A DNA stretch of 64,000 bases from Brenneria goodwinii. GTDB taxonomy: Bacteria > Pseudomonadota > Gammaproteobacteria > Enterobacterales > Enterobacteriaceae. Below the pieces are notes generated by a model. It was not told where the DNA came from, searched no databases, and saw only the letters and a program-made list of their open reading frames with translations. The stretch spans positions 3,348,001 through 3,412,000 of the forward strand of contig NZ_CP014137.1 of assembly GCF_002291445.1 (NCBI RefSeq). Reading direction: 5' to 3'. Shown in pieces: positions 8,771 to 17,688 of the stretch (position 1 is its first letter; every line of letters starts with the position of its first letter). The translations under genes were made by a program, and so were the position numbers.

Positions 8771-8824
8771 AATTAGTTGACACGTCATTAATTGCATTGA
8801 TAATTAATGACACATCAACTAGTT
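8771..8824. promoter_or_regulatory. Large palindromic operator of the MarR-type regulator
   Basis: Two 23-base arms (8771-8793 and 8802-8824) are inverted repeats matching at 19 positions around an eight-base spacer. The inner arms read TCATTAATT and AATTAATGA, and the outer arms contain TTAGTTGA and TCAACTAG. It sits just before the regulator gene and covers an upstream ATG (8807), which argues that translation starts later. A dimeric MarR protein binding here would autoregulate the efflux operon (inference). Confidence 0.7.
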
Positions 8825-8839
8825 GGTCATTTATCCCCT

Positions 8840-9295
8840 ATGTCTATACCAGAATCCTCCCCCCACCGCCGCTTTGGGCTCCTGATGGGGCACACCATGC
8901 GCCTGTGGCGCCGTGTTATCGATAGAGAATTACAGCCTTACGGACTGACGCAAGCCACCTGGCTGCCGTTGTTGTATATCTCCCGTTCGACAACGCCCAT
9001 GAATCAAAAGGAACTGGCGGAATCCATCGGTTTTGAAGCCTCTGCGGTTGTCCGTCTGCTGGATAGCCTGCAAAAGCAAGGACTGATCGAACGCCGTGAA
9101 GGAACCGACCGCCGCATCAAGGAGATCCACCTCACCGCCCAGGGCGTTGAACAGGTCAAAGACGTTGAAAATATCGCTAATCAAGTGCGAATCAAAGCAT
9201 TAAACGGCCTCAGCGACGAGCAGGTTGCACAGGTAAATCAGGCCGTGGAACAGGTTATCGCCAACTTATCCGCTATTGAACGGAGCGATGCATGA
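8840..9295 (+). CDS. MarR/SlyA-family regulator of the efflux operon
   Basis: A 151-residue winged-helix regulator of the MarR family. The recognition region is NQKELAESIGFEASAVVRLLDSLQKQGLIERRE, followed by a wing with TDRRIKEIHLT, as in SlyA. The start is put at ATG 8840 because the earlier in-frame ATG at 8807 lies inside the operator palindrome; neither has a strong ribosome-binding site, so the choice is tentative. The stop overlaps the start of the adaptor gene (ATGA at 9292). With the two genes behind it this is the usual regulator-adaptor-pump arrangement, and it probably represses the operon until an inhibitory small molecule binds. Confidence 0.88.
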   Translation: MSIPESSPHRRFGLLMGHTMRLWRRVIDRELQPYGLTQATWLPLLYISRSTTPMNQKELAESIGFEASAVVRLLDSLQKQGLIERREGTDRRIKEIHLTAQGVEQVKDVENIANQVRIKALNGLSDEQVAQVNQAVEQVIANLSAIERSDA

Positions 9296-10407
9296 GCAGC
9301 GGGTTTTTCCGTTCATTTCATCATTTGAACCGTCGCCACAAGATCATGCTGCTATCCGGCGTATTGATCCTGATACTGATGTTGATCTGGGCCTCTCTCT
9401 GGCTGCGCCAGCGTATGACGCATATTAACGAGAGCGATGCGCGCATCGTTGGCGAAGTGATCTCCCTTGCCAGCCGGGAAAGCGGCTGGTTGACCGCACG
9501 CCCGGTGATCGATGGCGACGAGATCAAAAAAGATCAGATCCTGGCGCAGATCGACGACCGGGACGCCAGGCTGCGCTTGGCGGAGCTGGAGGCCAGCCTT
9601 GCCGCCGCGGATGCACAGGTCAACTACAGTCAGGCGCAGCGGCAAACAACGGATCTGACCACCAAAGCGGAGCTGGAAGAGGCGCGGGCGCAGCTTGCAT
9701 CGGCCGAATCCGCGCTATCCAATGCGGGGTATCAGCTCACGCTGGCGCAGAACAACTTCAAGCGCGACGACCAACTGGTCAAAACCGGCCTGACGCCGAA
9801 AAAGACCTGGGATGAATCTCACGCGCTGTTGCTGCAGCGCCAAAGCGAGCAGAAGGAAGCGGAAGCTCAGCGGGTATCCCAGCAGGCGGCGCTCGCCAAC
9901 GCCCAGGCGCAGCGCAATAACCTGACGGTACTGGATCGGCAAATCGAGATGCAACATCAGCAGCAGGTTGCGTTGCAGGCGCAGGTGGATCAGTTGAAGC
10001 AGGAAATCGCCGATAGAGCGCTACGTTCCCCGGTGAATGGCGTGGTGGACCGGACGATCGGTAACGTCGGCGATTACATTCAGGAAGGACAGTGGGTCAT
10101 GATGGTGCACGATCCCCGTAATCTGTGGGTTGAAGCCAATATCAAAGAGACCGCCATCGAACATGTGCAAGTGGGGCAAAAAGTCGATATTACGGTGGAT
10201 GCCTATCCGGGCGTGACGTTTCTCGGGCACATCATGCGCGTCGGCAATGCCGCGACCAATCAGTTCGCCCTGCTGCCCAGCCCCAACCCGTCCGGCAATT
10301 TCACCAAAATCACCCAGCGGGTGCCGGTGCGTATCGCCCTCGATCGGCCGGATACGCGTCTAAAACCCGGTTTAATGGCGGAAGTGAATATCAATGTCGC
10401 CAATTGA
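9292..10407 (+). CDS. EmrA-type membrane fusion protein (HlyD family)
   Basis: Periplasmic adaptor of a tripartite multidrug efflux pump, 371 residues. One N-terminal TM helix lies near residues 18-38, then a first lipoyl half (GWLTARPVIDGDEIKKDQIL), a long coiled-coil hairpin (about 90-210), the second lipoyl half (ALRSPVNGVVDRTIGNVGDYI) and a beta-barrel domain with LWVEANIKETAI. It bridges the inner-membrane pump encoded next and an outer-membrane TolC channel encoded elsewhere. Translation is coupled on both sides: ATGA with the regulator gene and a 14-base overlap with the pump gene. E. coli EmrA is the closest functional model. Confidence 0.9.
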   Translation: MSSGFFRSFHHLNRRHKIMLLSGVLILILMLIWASLWLRQRMTHINESDARIVGEVISLASRESGWLTARPVIDGDEIKKDQILAQIDDRDARLRLAELEASLAAADAQVNYSQAQRQTTDLTTKAELEEARAQLASAESALSNAGYQLTLAQNNFKRDDQLVKTGLTPKKTWDESHALLLQRQSEQKEAEAQRVSQQAALANAQAQRNNLTVLDRQIEMQHQQQVALQAQVDQLKQEIADRALRSPVNGVVDRTIGNVGDYIQEGQWVMMVHDPRNLWVEANIKETAIEHVQVGQKVDITVDAYPGVTFLGHIMRVGNAATNQFALLPSPNPSGNFTKITQRVPVRIALDRPDTRLKPGLMAEVNINVAN

Positions 10408-11977
10408 AGCTCAGGCGGCGCGCTTCGGCGATGCGTACCGCTGGATGGCGACGGCCACCATTATGCTGGGTACGATCGCCACGACCGCCACCGCCACCAT
10501 CGTGAATGTCGCCATGCACGACATCATGGGCGCGTTTGGCATGGGACAGGATCAGGTGCAGTGGCTTTCCACCGCGTTTCTGGCCTCAATGACCGCCACC
10601 ATGCTGGCGACGGCCTGGGCGTTGGAGCGTTTTGGCTACCGTCATACTTTTGTCGGTTCGCTGGTGATCTTTGTGATTGGCAGCGTGCTGGGCGCCGTTA
10701 GCCAGAACGGCGCCGAAGTCATTCTGGCCCGCATTCTGCAGGGCGGCGCGTCCGGCATTATTCAACCCTTGGCGATGGTGGTGATCTCCCAGGTATTTCC
10801 GCCATCGCAGCGCGGCAAGGCGATGGGGATTTACGGCGTCGGCATTGTGCTGGCGCCCGCGCTCGGCCCAGCGGCAGGCGGCATGATGGTTGACCAACTG
10901 GACTGGCGCGCCGTCTTTATGGTGGTGGTGCCCTTCTGCCTGGCGGGTATCGCCGCCGCGATGTTTATCCTACCCGGCAAACAGCGGCAAACGGACGCCC
11001 CGAAGCATCAGTTTGACGGTATCGGCTTCACGCTGCTGGTGATCGCGTTGGTTACGTTACTCAGCGGGCTATCCAACGGCCAGCGGGAAGGCTGGGATTC
11101 GTTCCTAATTATCGGCTTGTTAGCCTGTTCGCTGCTTACCGGCATCGCCTTTATTTTCCACCAGCTTATCACCCCGCACCCGTTACTGAGCCTGCGGGTA
11201 TTTTCGAACCGGGCGTTTAGCGCGGGCTGTATTGTGGCGTTCGCGCTCGGCGCCGGCATTTATGCCTCGACCTACATCATCCCCTTATTTGTACAGACGA
11301 TTCAGGGATATACCCCAACGCGTTCAGGATTGCTGTTGATGCCGGCCGGTCTGGCGCTGGGGTTGGTATTTCCGATTGCCGGCAATATCAGCGACCGCAT
11401 GGTGCCGTACATTCCCATTATCATCGGATTGGCGCTATTCGGCCTGTCCTGCTGGCTTTCCAGCGCGGCCGATACCGACACCCCTTTCTGGACAATGGCC
11501 TGGTGGATCGTGCTGGGGCGTATCGGGCTCGGCCTGATGCTGCCGGCGCTGAACGCCGGCGCGTTACGCGCCCTGCCCCCGGAAACGCTGGCGCAGGGCG
11601 CCGGCAGTCTGAACTTTATCCGTCAGTTGGGCGGCGCGTTAGGGGTGAACCTGCTTTCGATCTTTATTGAGCGTCGCGGCACATTTCATGGCGAGATACT
11701 GGCGCAATCGCTGACCAGAGATAATGCCGTCAGTACGGATATCATCCGTCAGCTCAGTGGATTTTACACCCATTGGGGCAACCCCTTTGGCGAACCGCTC
11801 AGTTCCAGCGTCAATCCCGGCGTGATGGCGTTTATCGAGCGCGTTCTGACGCCCAAGGCGCAAATGTTCGCCTATCAGGATGGCTTTTATATGGTGGCGA
11901 TGTGCTTTTTCGCCGCTATCATCCCGGCGCTATTTATTCGCCGCCGCGTGTCAACGCTGAAAAGTTATCCCCGATAG
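10394..11977 (+). CDS. EmrB-type MFS drug exporter (DHA2 family)
   Basis: A 527-residue proton-driven exporter with 14 predicted membrane helices, the DHA2 topology. The N-terminal helices include ATIVNVAMHDIMGAFG, and motif C is visible as GIYGVGIVLAPALGPAAGG in helix 5. The short loop after helix 2 carries ERFGYRHTF, corresponding to motif A. It is coupled to the adaptor gene by overlap, so the two products should form an EmrAB-like pump with TolC. The transported compound cannot be read from the sequence. No terminator is obvious in the 37 bases before the convergent next gene. Confidence 0.9.
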   Translation: MSPIEAQAARFGDAYRWMATATIMLGTIATTATATIVNVAMHDIMGAFGMGQDQVQWLSTAFLASMTATMLATAWALERFGYRHTFVGSLVIFVIGSVLGAVSQNGAEVILARILQGGASGIIQPLAMVVISQVFPPSQRGKAMGIYGVGIVLAPALGPAAGGMMVDQLDWRAVFMVVVPFCLAGIAAAMFILPGKQRQTDAPKHQFDGIGFTLLVIALVTLLSGLSNGQREGWDSFLIIGLLACSLLTGIAFIFHQLITPHPLLSLRVFSNRAFSAGCIVAFALGAGIYASTYIIPLFVQTIQGYTPTRSGLLLMPAGLALGLVFPIAGNISDRMVPYIPIIIGLALFGLSCWLSSAADTDTPFWTMAWWIVLGRIGLGLMLPALNAGALRALPPETLAQGAGSLNFIRQLGGALGVNLLSIFIERRGTFHGEILAQSLTRDNAVSTDIIRQLSGFYTHWGNPFGEPLSSSVNPGVMAFIERVLTPKAQMFAYQDGFYMVAMCFFAAIIPALFIRRRVSTLKSYPR

Positions 11978-12014
11978 ATGCCAGGTTGCCGGCTCCCTCC
12001 GCAACCCCGGTACG

Positions 12015-13025
12015 TTAAATCAGCCCCGCCTCTTTCAACTCGCTCTTCAGGTAAGCGTAATAAATCGGCGCGGCGATCACGCCGGACAGGCCAAACGCCG
12101 CTTCAAACACCAGCATCGCCAACAGAATTTCCCAGGCATGAGCTTTGATTCTGGTGCCGACAATCTGCGCATTCAGGAAATATTCCAGTTTATGAATCAG
12201 CATCAGGTACACCAGCGCAACGATCGCGGTCGGCAAGGAGATCGATAAGGCGGAGATAAAGACGATGGAGTTGGAAATCAAATTGCCAATCACCGGCAAT
12301 AAACCGAAAACGAACGTCAGCACTACCAGCGTTTTGGAGAATGGCAGATGGATGCCGAAACAGGGAAATGCGCCGAGGATAAAAATGGCGGACAGCACGG
12401 TATTCACTACAGAAATTTTCACCTGGGCGAACACAATATTGCGAAATGATGCGGACAACAGCGCAACCCGGCGCAGTAACTCGGCCTTCAGCATCGGTTT
12501 TTCACTGTCATTTTCCACATTGTATAAAGAGACGATCGCGCCCAGCACCATCCCGATCAGCATGGTGACGAAACCGTGCAGAAAACTTTTCCCCATGTTC
12601 TGCAGGATAACAATATGCTGCTGCACCCACTGTAAAAACTCATGTTGCAGCTCTTCCACGCTGACCGGCAGATATCCCGGCAAATACACCATCAGTTCCT
12701 GCTGGATTTCGTTGAGGATGTAAGCAATCCGGGCATTGAATGCCGCCGTGTCTTTCATTTCCTGCATCAGCAGCCCCACCAGGCTGCCGAAAAGCAGGCT
12801 CAGCAAACTCACCACCAACGTACTGATAATCGCGACCACGATCCAGCGAGCTCGTTTGCCGCTAATCACTTTTTGAAAATAAGGCGTCAGCAGATTAACG
12901 ATTTCATAAACAAGAAAACCGGCAATAAAACAGGCTAACAGACGCAAGGGCAGCAACAGCAACAAGCCCCCCATAATAAAGAAAAAGCTCAAAAAACGGG
13001 CTTGTTTCAGATTCAGTAACTGCAT
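12015..13025 (-). CDS. AI-2E family membrane transporter (YdiK/PerM-like)
   Basis: A polytopic inner-membrane protein of 336 residues in the AI-2E (PerM/TqsA) family. Clustered N-terminal helices are followed by a soluble segment (about residues 95-150), then a helical core with VFGLLPVIGNLIS, matching the family's conserved LxxxPxxG pattern. A conserved motif near the C-terminus reads LSGVIAAPIYYAYL. The frame is open upstream to 13109, but the ATG at 13025 has AGGA seven bases before it and gives MQLLNLKQARFL, so it is preferred. Members export diverse small molecules; autoinducer-2 transport should not be assumed. Confidence 0.85.
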   Translation of the reverse strand: MQLLNLKQARFLSFFFIMGGLLLLLPLRLLACFIAGFLVYEIVNLLTPYFQKVISGKRARWIVVAIISTLVVSLLSLLFGSLVGLLMQEMKDTAAFNARIAYILNEIQQELMVYLPGYLPVSVEELQHEFLQWVQQHIVILQNMGKSFLHGFVTMLIGMVLGAIVSLYNVENDSEKPMLKAELLRRVALLSASFRNIVFAQVKISVVNTVLSAIFILGAFPCFGIHLPFSKTLVVLTFVFGLLPVIGNLISNSIVFISALSISLPTAIVALVYLMLIHKLEYFLNAQIVGTRIKAHAWEILLAMLVFEAAFGLSGVIAAPIYYAYLKSELKEAGLI

Positions 13026-14197
13026 GATGACGTCCTGTATACGTAAAACTGATGCTAAATGTAAAATACAAAGATACCCAATAGATTTCAGGATGAAGGG
13101 TATAAACAAATGGCGCGGTTCTGGCGGCGAACCGACGTTATGAACGTTATTCTTAGCGTTTTATCACGGAAACACCAGCGGGTTTTCTCGCCGGCGGATA
13201 TCGTCCCGTCAGAAGCGACGGAATCCCCCGGCAACCTGCTACGGTTTTACCCATCGCACGGTGAAGATGGACTTGCCGCCAGGAGTCGAAAATAGACGCG
13301 CTAATCGGTTGGCGCTGACAGAGACCGTACTGCCATCATATTAGAATCAATTATCATTTTTAGGCGAGAGCCCGGCGATGATGGGGGAATGGCATAAATC
13401 ACACACGTTAAAAATCATGATTTTCAGCCCGTCATGTTCAATATCGGAAAAACATTCATAGTTAATAAAATGTTTTCATTTTGTTTTTTTTATGATGAGC
13501 AAAGGAAATGTAACAAAGAACGACGAACAAGCGATATCGCTGCGTTTTTTTAGCAAGGGCATAAATTAACAATTAAGAAACCAAAAGTGTAAAATTCGCT
13601 CAAATCATTGAATATTGTCACGCCAATCAGAGATAGCGCATAAGCGATGCGGCGTCATCGGGACTGAGAAATCACCGATAGTACGACATATTTATCAAAA
13701 AATGCTTTTTGTTAAAACGCCCCGCTATCGACGGGCGAAAAAAGAATAGGTTTGCCGATTTTAAGTAAATTAACCAATAAAAAAATAAATAAAAAATACT
13801 TAATCATTAACGACAAAATAGGTTGTCAACCGATGTATGCCAAATCGCTTCATTATTTTTTATAAAGCAACGCCATCAATAATAATTCGTATTTCTTATG
13901 TATCTACCTTGATAAGGATAAAACAGAGGGGAGACACGTTCTCGATGTTTTGGTGAAAAGAGAGCGGATTAATAAGGCCGGATTATACATTCCAGACCGA
14001 AAGACCTTTCCCTAGAAAAATAAGTAACCATTACATCACAAAGTGATATCAATACTATCGAACTTATTGATATCACGCTCTAATGCAACCGTTAGATTAC
14101 TTCGGCGTCGCTTTCATCATCACGCTTACCGGAAAAGCGGTTTTCACTAAATCCGGCTATCGCCAGCGACAGGCGCAGAGAAAGAAAAGCCCTAGGC
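13026..14197. other. Gene-poor AT-rich gap
   Basis: About 1.2 kb without a convincing gene. A 61-codon frame at 13110-13295 lacks a good ribosome-binding site and family resemblance. A segment around 13340-13365 (AATCAATTATCATTTTTAG) is a weak, partial match to Fur-box half-sites. The rest is AT-rich with short A and T runs and looks like eroded spacer. Confidence 0.5.
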
Positions 14198-14590
14198 TCA
14201 GGAAGCCAGGTTCGTGGGAGACTCCGACGGCTCCTGATTCAGGATCAATAGAGAAAGCACCCGGTTTTCAACATTTAATTTAGAAAACGATAACGTCCCG
14301 AGCCGCTTTTTCGTAAAACCATCAGACAGCAAATCAGATACGACGTGGGTACTTAATACATTGGAATCAGTCATAAAATCCTGATAGGCGAATCTCACGC
14401 TAATCGGCAGTACATCATCAATAGAGATCGGCGTATTCATTTCTGAACGCAGTCCGAAATGCGCATTAAAAGCAGAGTTGGCGCAGACAACTTTGCACGT
14501 TTCATCAATGACTGCGGCAGCCCGCCGTTCATTCTGAACAGGTTGACTCAACATGCCTATGATCTCGTTCCGGCCAAATATCAGACTCAT
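14198..14590 (-). CDS. Small PAS-like protein
   Basis: A 130-residue protein that reads like a single PAS sensory domain: AAVIDETCKVVCANSAFNAHFG has the PAS beta-strand/helix entry pattern, and VENRVLSLLILNQEPS looks like its closing strands. No output domain follows. The frame extends to 14608, but the ATG at 14590 is preceded by GAGGG seven bases away and is chosen. It stands alone between gene-poor stretches and faces away from acs. It may be a stand-alone PAS protein or the surviving sensory part of a larger regulator. Its function is unknown. Confidence 0.6.
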   Translation of the reverse strand: MSLIFGRNEIIGMLSQPVQNERRAAAVIDETCKVVCANSAFNAHFGLRSEMNTPISIDDVLPISVRFAYQDFMTDSNVLSTHVVSDLLSDGFTKKRLGTLSFSKLNVENRVLSLLILNQEPSESPTNLAS

Positions 14591-15305
14591 TATTTCCCTC
14601 TGCTTCATGCTATGTAAAAGATATCGGTAAGCGCTGACGACGAAACTTAATCCACAACCACCTAACGATAAGCACTCAACCCACCGGTTCCCTCGGGACG
14701 TCCGGCATAATGTAGTTATCTAAATTTCTTAGTTTTTGGAAACCGGGATCCTGCTGAACAAAAAAATAACAATTGGAATTGTCGGTCTGGTTTACAAACC
14801 GTTCACTTCTATTTCTGATCGTTCTAATCGACAATCTGACGGCGTTAAAGACGATGCCGTTATGTATACCGATTATCCATGTGTTTTCTCTATTGATAAT
14901 CAGATAAATCTAAATAACGGTGCCGGGTAAAATATACCTTAAACAATATTGTCACTATCGGCGGAATAAGAGAGATCTTTATGCGTTTTGATCGTAAAGG
15001 ACGATCAAACTACTGATAACAATAGATAAAGACTATGAATAACGACGATTTGATCGTTGTAGTCGTCATGAAGAAGTGAATAATTCTTATAATTTTTTAT
15101 AGTATGGCATATACCACTTGCCGTGCTAGCCCTCTCTCACGAAAATTTACTTATATCCCTAGGAATTCAAACAATTCTTTAAGTAGCGCCTTATTGCTTT
15201 TCCTATATTACGTGATCTGCCGCTCAAAAAAGAAACAAACCTGCCGAGCCAAACAATGTTAACCATTTATTGACATATCCTTAACATGCTTAAGGGGAGG
15301 CTCAC
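14591..15305. other. acs upstream region
   Basis: About 700 bases between the divergent PAS-like gene and acs. It is expected to carry the acs promoters. No full TGTGA-N6-TCACA CRP site was found. Visible features are the TTTGATCGT inverted repeat listed separately and a possible 14-codon ORF at 15035-15079 with a weak ribosome-binding site. The sequence just before acs contains GGGGAGG, a strong ribosome-binding site. Confidence 0.5.
14987..15009. promoter_or_regulatory. TTTGATCGT inverted repeat upstream of acs
   Basis: TTTGATCGT (14987-14995) and ACGATCAAA (15001-15009) form a perfect 9-base inverted repeat, and a further direct TTTGATCGTT copy occurs around 15049. The recurrence of the half-site suggests a protein-binding region rather than a terminator, since no T-run follows. 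The regulator is not recognised. Confidence 0.4.
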
Positions 15306-17267
15306 ATGACTCAATATCATAAACACGCAATACCGGCCGCCATCGCGGAAAATACCCTGATAAACGCCGACCAATATAAAAGGATGTATCAGCAATCGGT
15401 TGATGATACTACATCTTTTTGGCGTGAGCAGGGGGGAATTCTTGATTGGATCAAACCCTATCAGCAAGTGAAAAATACATCATTTGATCCTGGTCATATC
15501 CGCATTCGCTGGTTCGAAGACGGGACGCTAAACGTGGCGGCCAACTGTCTGGACCGCCATCTTGCGGAACGCGGCGATCAAACCGCGATAATCTGGGAAG
15601 GCGACGATGCCGAAGAAAGTAAAACCGTCACCTACCGCGAGTTGTACCATGCCGTCTGCCGTTTCGCCAATGCCTTGAAATCGCAGGGAATACAGAAAGG
15701 CGATGTGGTCGCCATCTATATGCCGATGGTGCCGGAAGCGGCCATTGCCATGCTGGCTTGCGCCCGCATCGGCGCGATTCATTCAGTGATCTTCGCCGGC
15801 TTTTCCCCGGAAGCCATCGCCGGGCGCATCATCGATTCCAGCGCCAAACTGGTGATTACCGCCGACGAAGGCATCCGCGCCGGACGCATCATCCCGCTGA
15901 AGAAAAACATCGATGAAGCGTTAAAAAATCCCGCAGTAACAAGCATCGCCAATGTGATTGTTTACCAACGAACCGGCAAACAAGGGGAATGGGTAACCGG
16001 CCGCGATCTCTGGTGGCACGATCTGATCGAACAATCTGACGATCGGTGTCCGCCGGAAGAGATGAATGCCGAAGATCCGCTGTTTATCCTTTATACCTCG
16101 GGATCCACCGGCAAACCCAAAGGCGTGTTGCACACCACCGGCGGTTACCTGGTTTACGCGGCGATAACCTTTAAGTATGTCTTTGACTACCACCCCGGTG
16201 ATATTTACTGGTGCACCGCGGATGTCGGCTGGATCACCGGCCATAGCTATCTATTATATGGGCCGCTGGCCTGCGGCGCCGTTACGCTGATGTTCGAAGG
16301 CGTCCCCAACTGGCCGGATGCCCGGCGCATGGCGCAGATTGTCGATAAACATCGGGTCAATATTCTCTACACCGCGCCCACGGCAATCCGCGCTTTAATG
16401 GCCGAGGGCGATAAGTCCATTGAAGGAACCTCACGGGATTCACTGAAAATCATGGGTTCCGTCGGGGAACCGATCAATCCGGAAGCCTGGGAGTGGTACT
16501 TCAACAAAATCGGCAATGGCAAGTGCCCGATCGTCGATACCTGGTGGCAAACCGAAACCGGCGGCCTCATGATTACTCCGCTGCCCGGCGCGATTGAGAC
16601 CAAACCCGGTTCGGCGACTTACCCTTTCTTTGGCGTGCAGCCGGCGCTGGTGGATAACCTGGGTAATCCGCAGGACGGCGTCTGCGAAGGCAATTTGGTG
16701 ATAACCGACTCCTGGCCGGGTCAGGCCCGCACCCTGTTTGGCGATCATGAGCGCTTTGAACAAACCTACTTTTCCACCTTCAAAGGCATGTATTTCAGCG
16801 GCGACGGCGCTCGCCGTGATGAAGACGGCTATTACTGGATCACCGGGCGCGTGGATGACGTGTTGAACGTTTCCGGCCACCGATTGGGCACGGCGGAAAT
16901 AGAATCCGCGCTGGTTGCGCATCCTAAAATCGCCGAAGCGGCGGTGGTAGGCATTCCGCACAGCCTGAAAGGCCAGGCTATTTATGCCTATATCACGCTG
17001 AACCACGGTGAAGAGCCTTCCAGCGAACTGTATACGGAAGTTCGCAACTGGGTACGTAAAGAAATCGGCGCGATCGCCACGCCGGACATCCTCCACTGGA
17101 CCGACTCGCTGCCGAAAACGCGCTCCGGTAAAATCATGCGCCGTATTTTGCGCAAAATCGCAGCGGGCGACACCAGTAACCTGGGGGATACCTCAACCTT
17201 GGCCGATCCCGGCGTGGTGGAAAAACTGCTGGAAGAAAAACAGGCGATGCACGCCGCGCCCCAATGA
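15306..17267 (+). CDS. acs: Acetyl-CoA synthetase
   Basis: AMP-forming acetate:CoA ligase, 653 residues against 652 in E. coli. It scavenges acetate through acetyl-AMP to acetyl-CoA. The adenylate-forming motif LFILYTSGSTGKPKG lies near residues 259-273, the acetate and CoA pocket includes VGEPINPEAWEW and VDTWWQTETGG, and the hinge region reads YWITGRVDDVLNVSGHR. K609 in SGKIMRRILRK sits at exactly the position of the lysine acetylated by Pat in enteric Acs, so acetylation control is likely conserved. A strong GGGGAGG site precedes the ATG. It heads the acs-yjcH-actP operon as in E. coli. Confidence 0.97.
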   Translation: MTQYHKHAIPAAIAENTLINADQYKRMYQQSVDDTTSFWREQGGILDWIKPYQQVKNTSFDPGHIRIRWFEDGTLNVAANCLDRHLAERGDQTAIIWEGDDAEESKTVTYRELYHAVCRFANALKSQGIQKGDVVAIYMPMVPEAAIAMLACARIGAIHSVIFAGFSPEAIAGRIIDSSAKLVITADEGIRAGRIIPLKKNIDEALKNPAVTSIANVIVYQRTGKQGEWVTGRDLWWHDLIEQSDDRCPPEEMNAEDPLFILYTSGSTGKPKGVLHTTGGYLVYAAITFKYVFDYHPGDIYWCTADVGWITGHSYLLYGPLACGAVTLMFEGVPNWPDARRMAQIVDKHRVNILYTAPTAIRALMAEGDKSIEGTSRDSLKIMGSVGEPINPEAWEWYFNKIGNGKCPIVDTWWQTETGGLMITPLPGAIETKPGSATYPFFGVQPALVDNLGNPQDGVCEGNLVITDSWPGQARTLFGDHERFEQTYFSTFKGMYFSGDGARRDEDGYYWITGRVDDVLNVSGHRLGTAEIESALVAHPKIAEAAVVGIPHSLKGQAIYAYITLNHGEEPSSELYTEVRNWVRKEIGAIATPDILHWTDSLPKTRSGKIMRRILRKIAAGDTSNLGDTSTLADPGVVEKLLEEKQAMHAAPQ

Positions 17268-17287
17268 CCCTCTGACTCAATCTGCGC

Positions 17288-17328
17288 CGCCTCCCGCTGC
17301 GCCTCACATCAGAATTTAGCGGGAGGCG
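17288..17328 (+). terminator. Stem-loop between acs and yjcH
   Basis: CGCCTCCCGCT (17288-17298) and AGCGGGAGGCG (17318-17328) are perfect 11-base complements around a 19-base loop. No T-run follows, so it is more likely an attenuating or RNA-stabilising element within the operon than a full terminator. Confidence 0.5.
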
Positions 17329-17376
17329 TCAATCTGCAACCACGCTGTCCGGCCTACAGATTACTGGAGACTTACG

Positions 17377-17688
17377 ATGAATGACGCCATTTATCAACGG
17401 ATTGAAAGTAACCCCCTGTTCAGGGAATTGGTAAATAAACGACAGCGCTTCGCCACGCTCCTTTCCCTGATCATGCTGGCGCTTTACGTCGGTTTTATTT
17501 TGTTGATCGCCTTTGCGCCCGGCTGGCTGGGAACGCCGATTTCCCCCGATTCGGCCATAACCCGGGGCATTCCCGTCGGCGTTGGATTGATCGCGATCTC
17601 CTTCATTCTGACGGGGATCTACGTCTACCGCGCCAACGGCGAATTCGATCGCCTGACTAAACAGTTACTGGATGAGGTAGGGCAATGA
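17377..17688 (+). CDS. yjcH: DUF485 inner-membrane protein YjcH
   Basis: A 103-residue protein with two membrane helices (near residues 24-46 and 60-83), matching E. coli YjcH in length and context. It is always found next to the acetate permease and is thought to assist it, although its role is not established. Its stop overlaps the actP start as ATGA at 17685. An acs-yjcH-actP operon is strongly indicated. Confidence 0.93.
   Translation: MNDAIYQRIESNPLFRELVNKRQRFATLLSLIMLALYVGFILLIAFAPGWLGTPISPDSAITRGIPVGVGLIAISFILTGIYVYRANGEFDRLTKQLLDEVGQ

Noticed and set aside
13110..13295. 61-codon frame between the AI-2E gene and the PAS-like gene
   Set aside because: No ribosome-binding site, no recognisable domain and unremarkable composition.
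15100..15300. CRP site directly upstream of acs
   Set aside because: CGTGATCTGCC and CGTGC...TCACG segments lack the TGTGA-N6-TCACA spacing, so no site is claimed.
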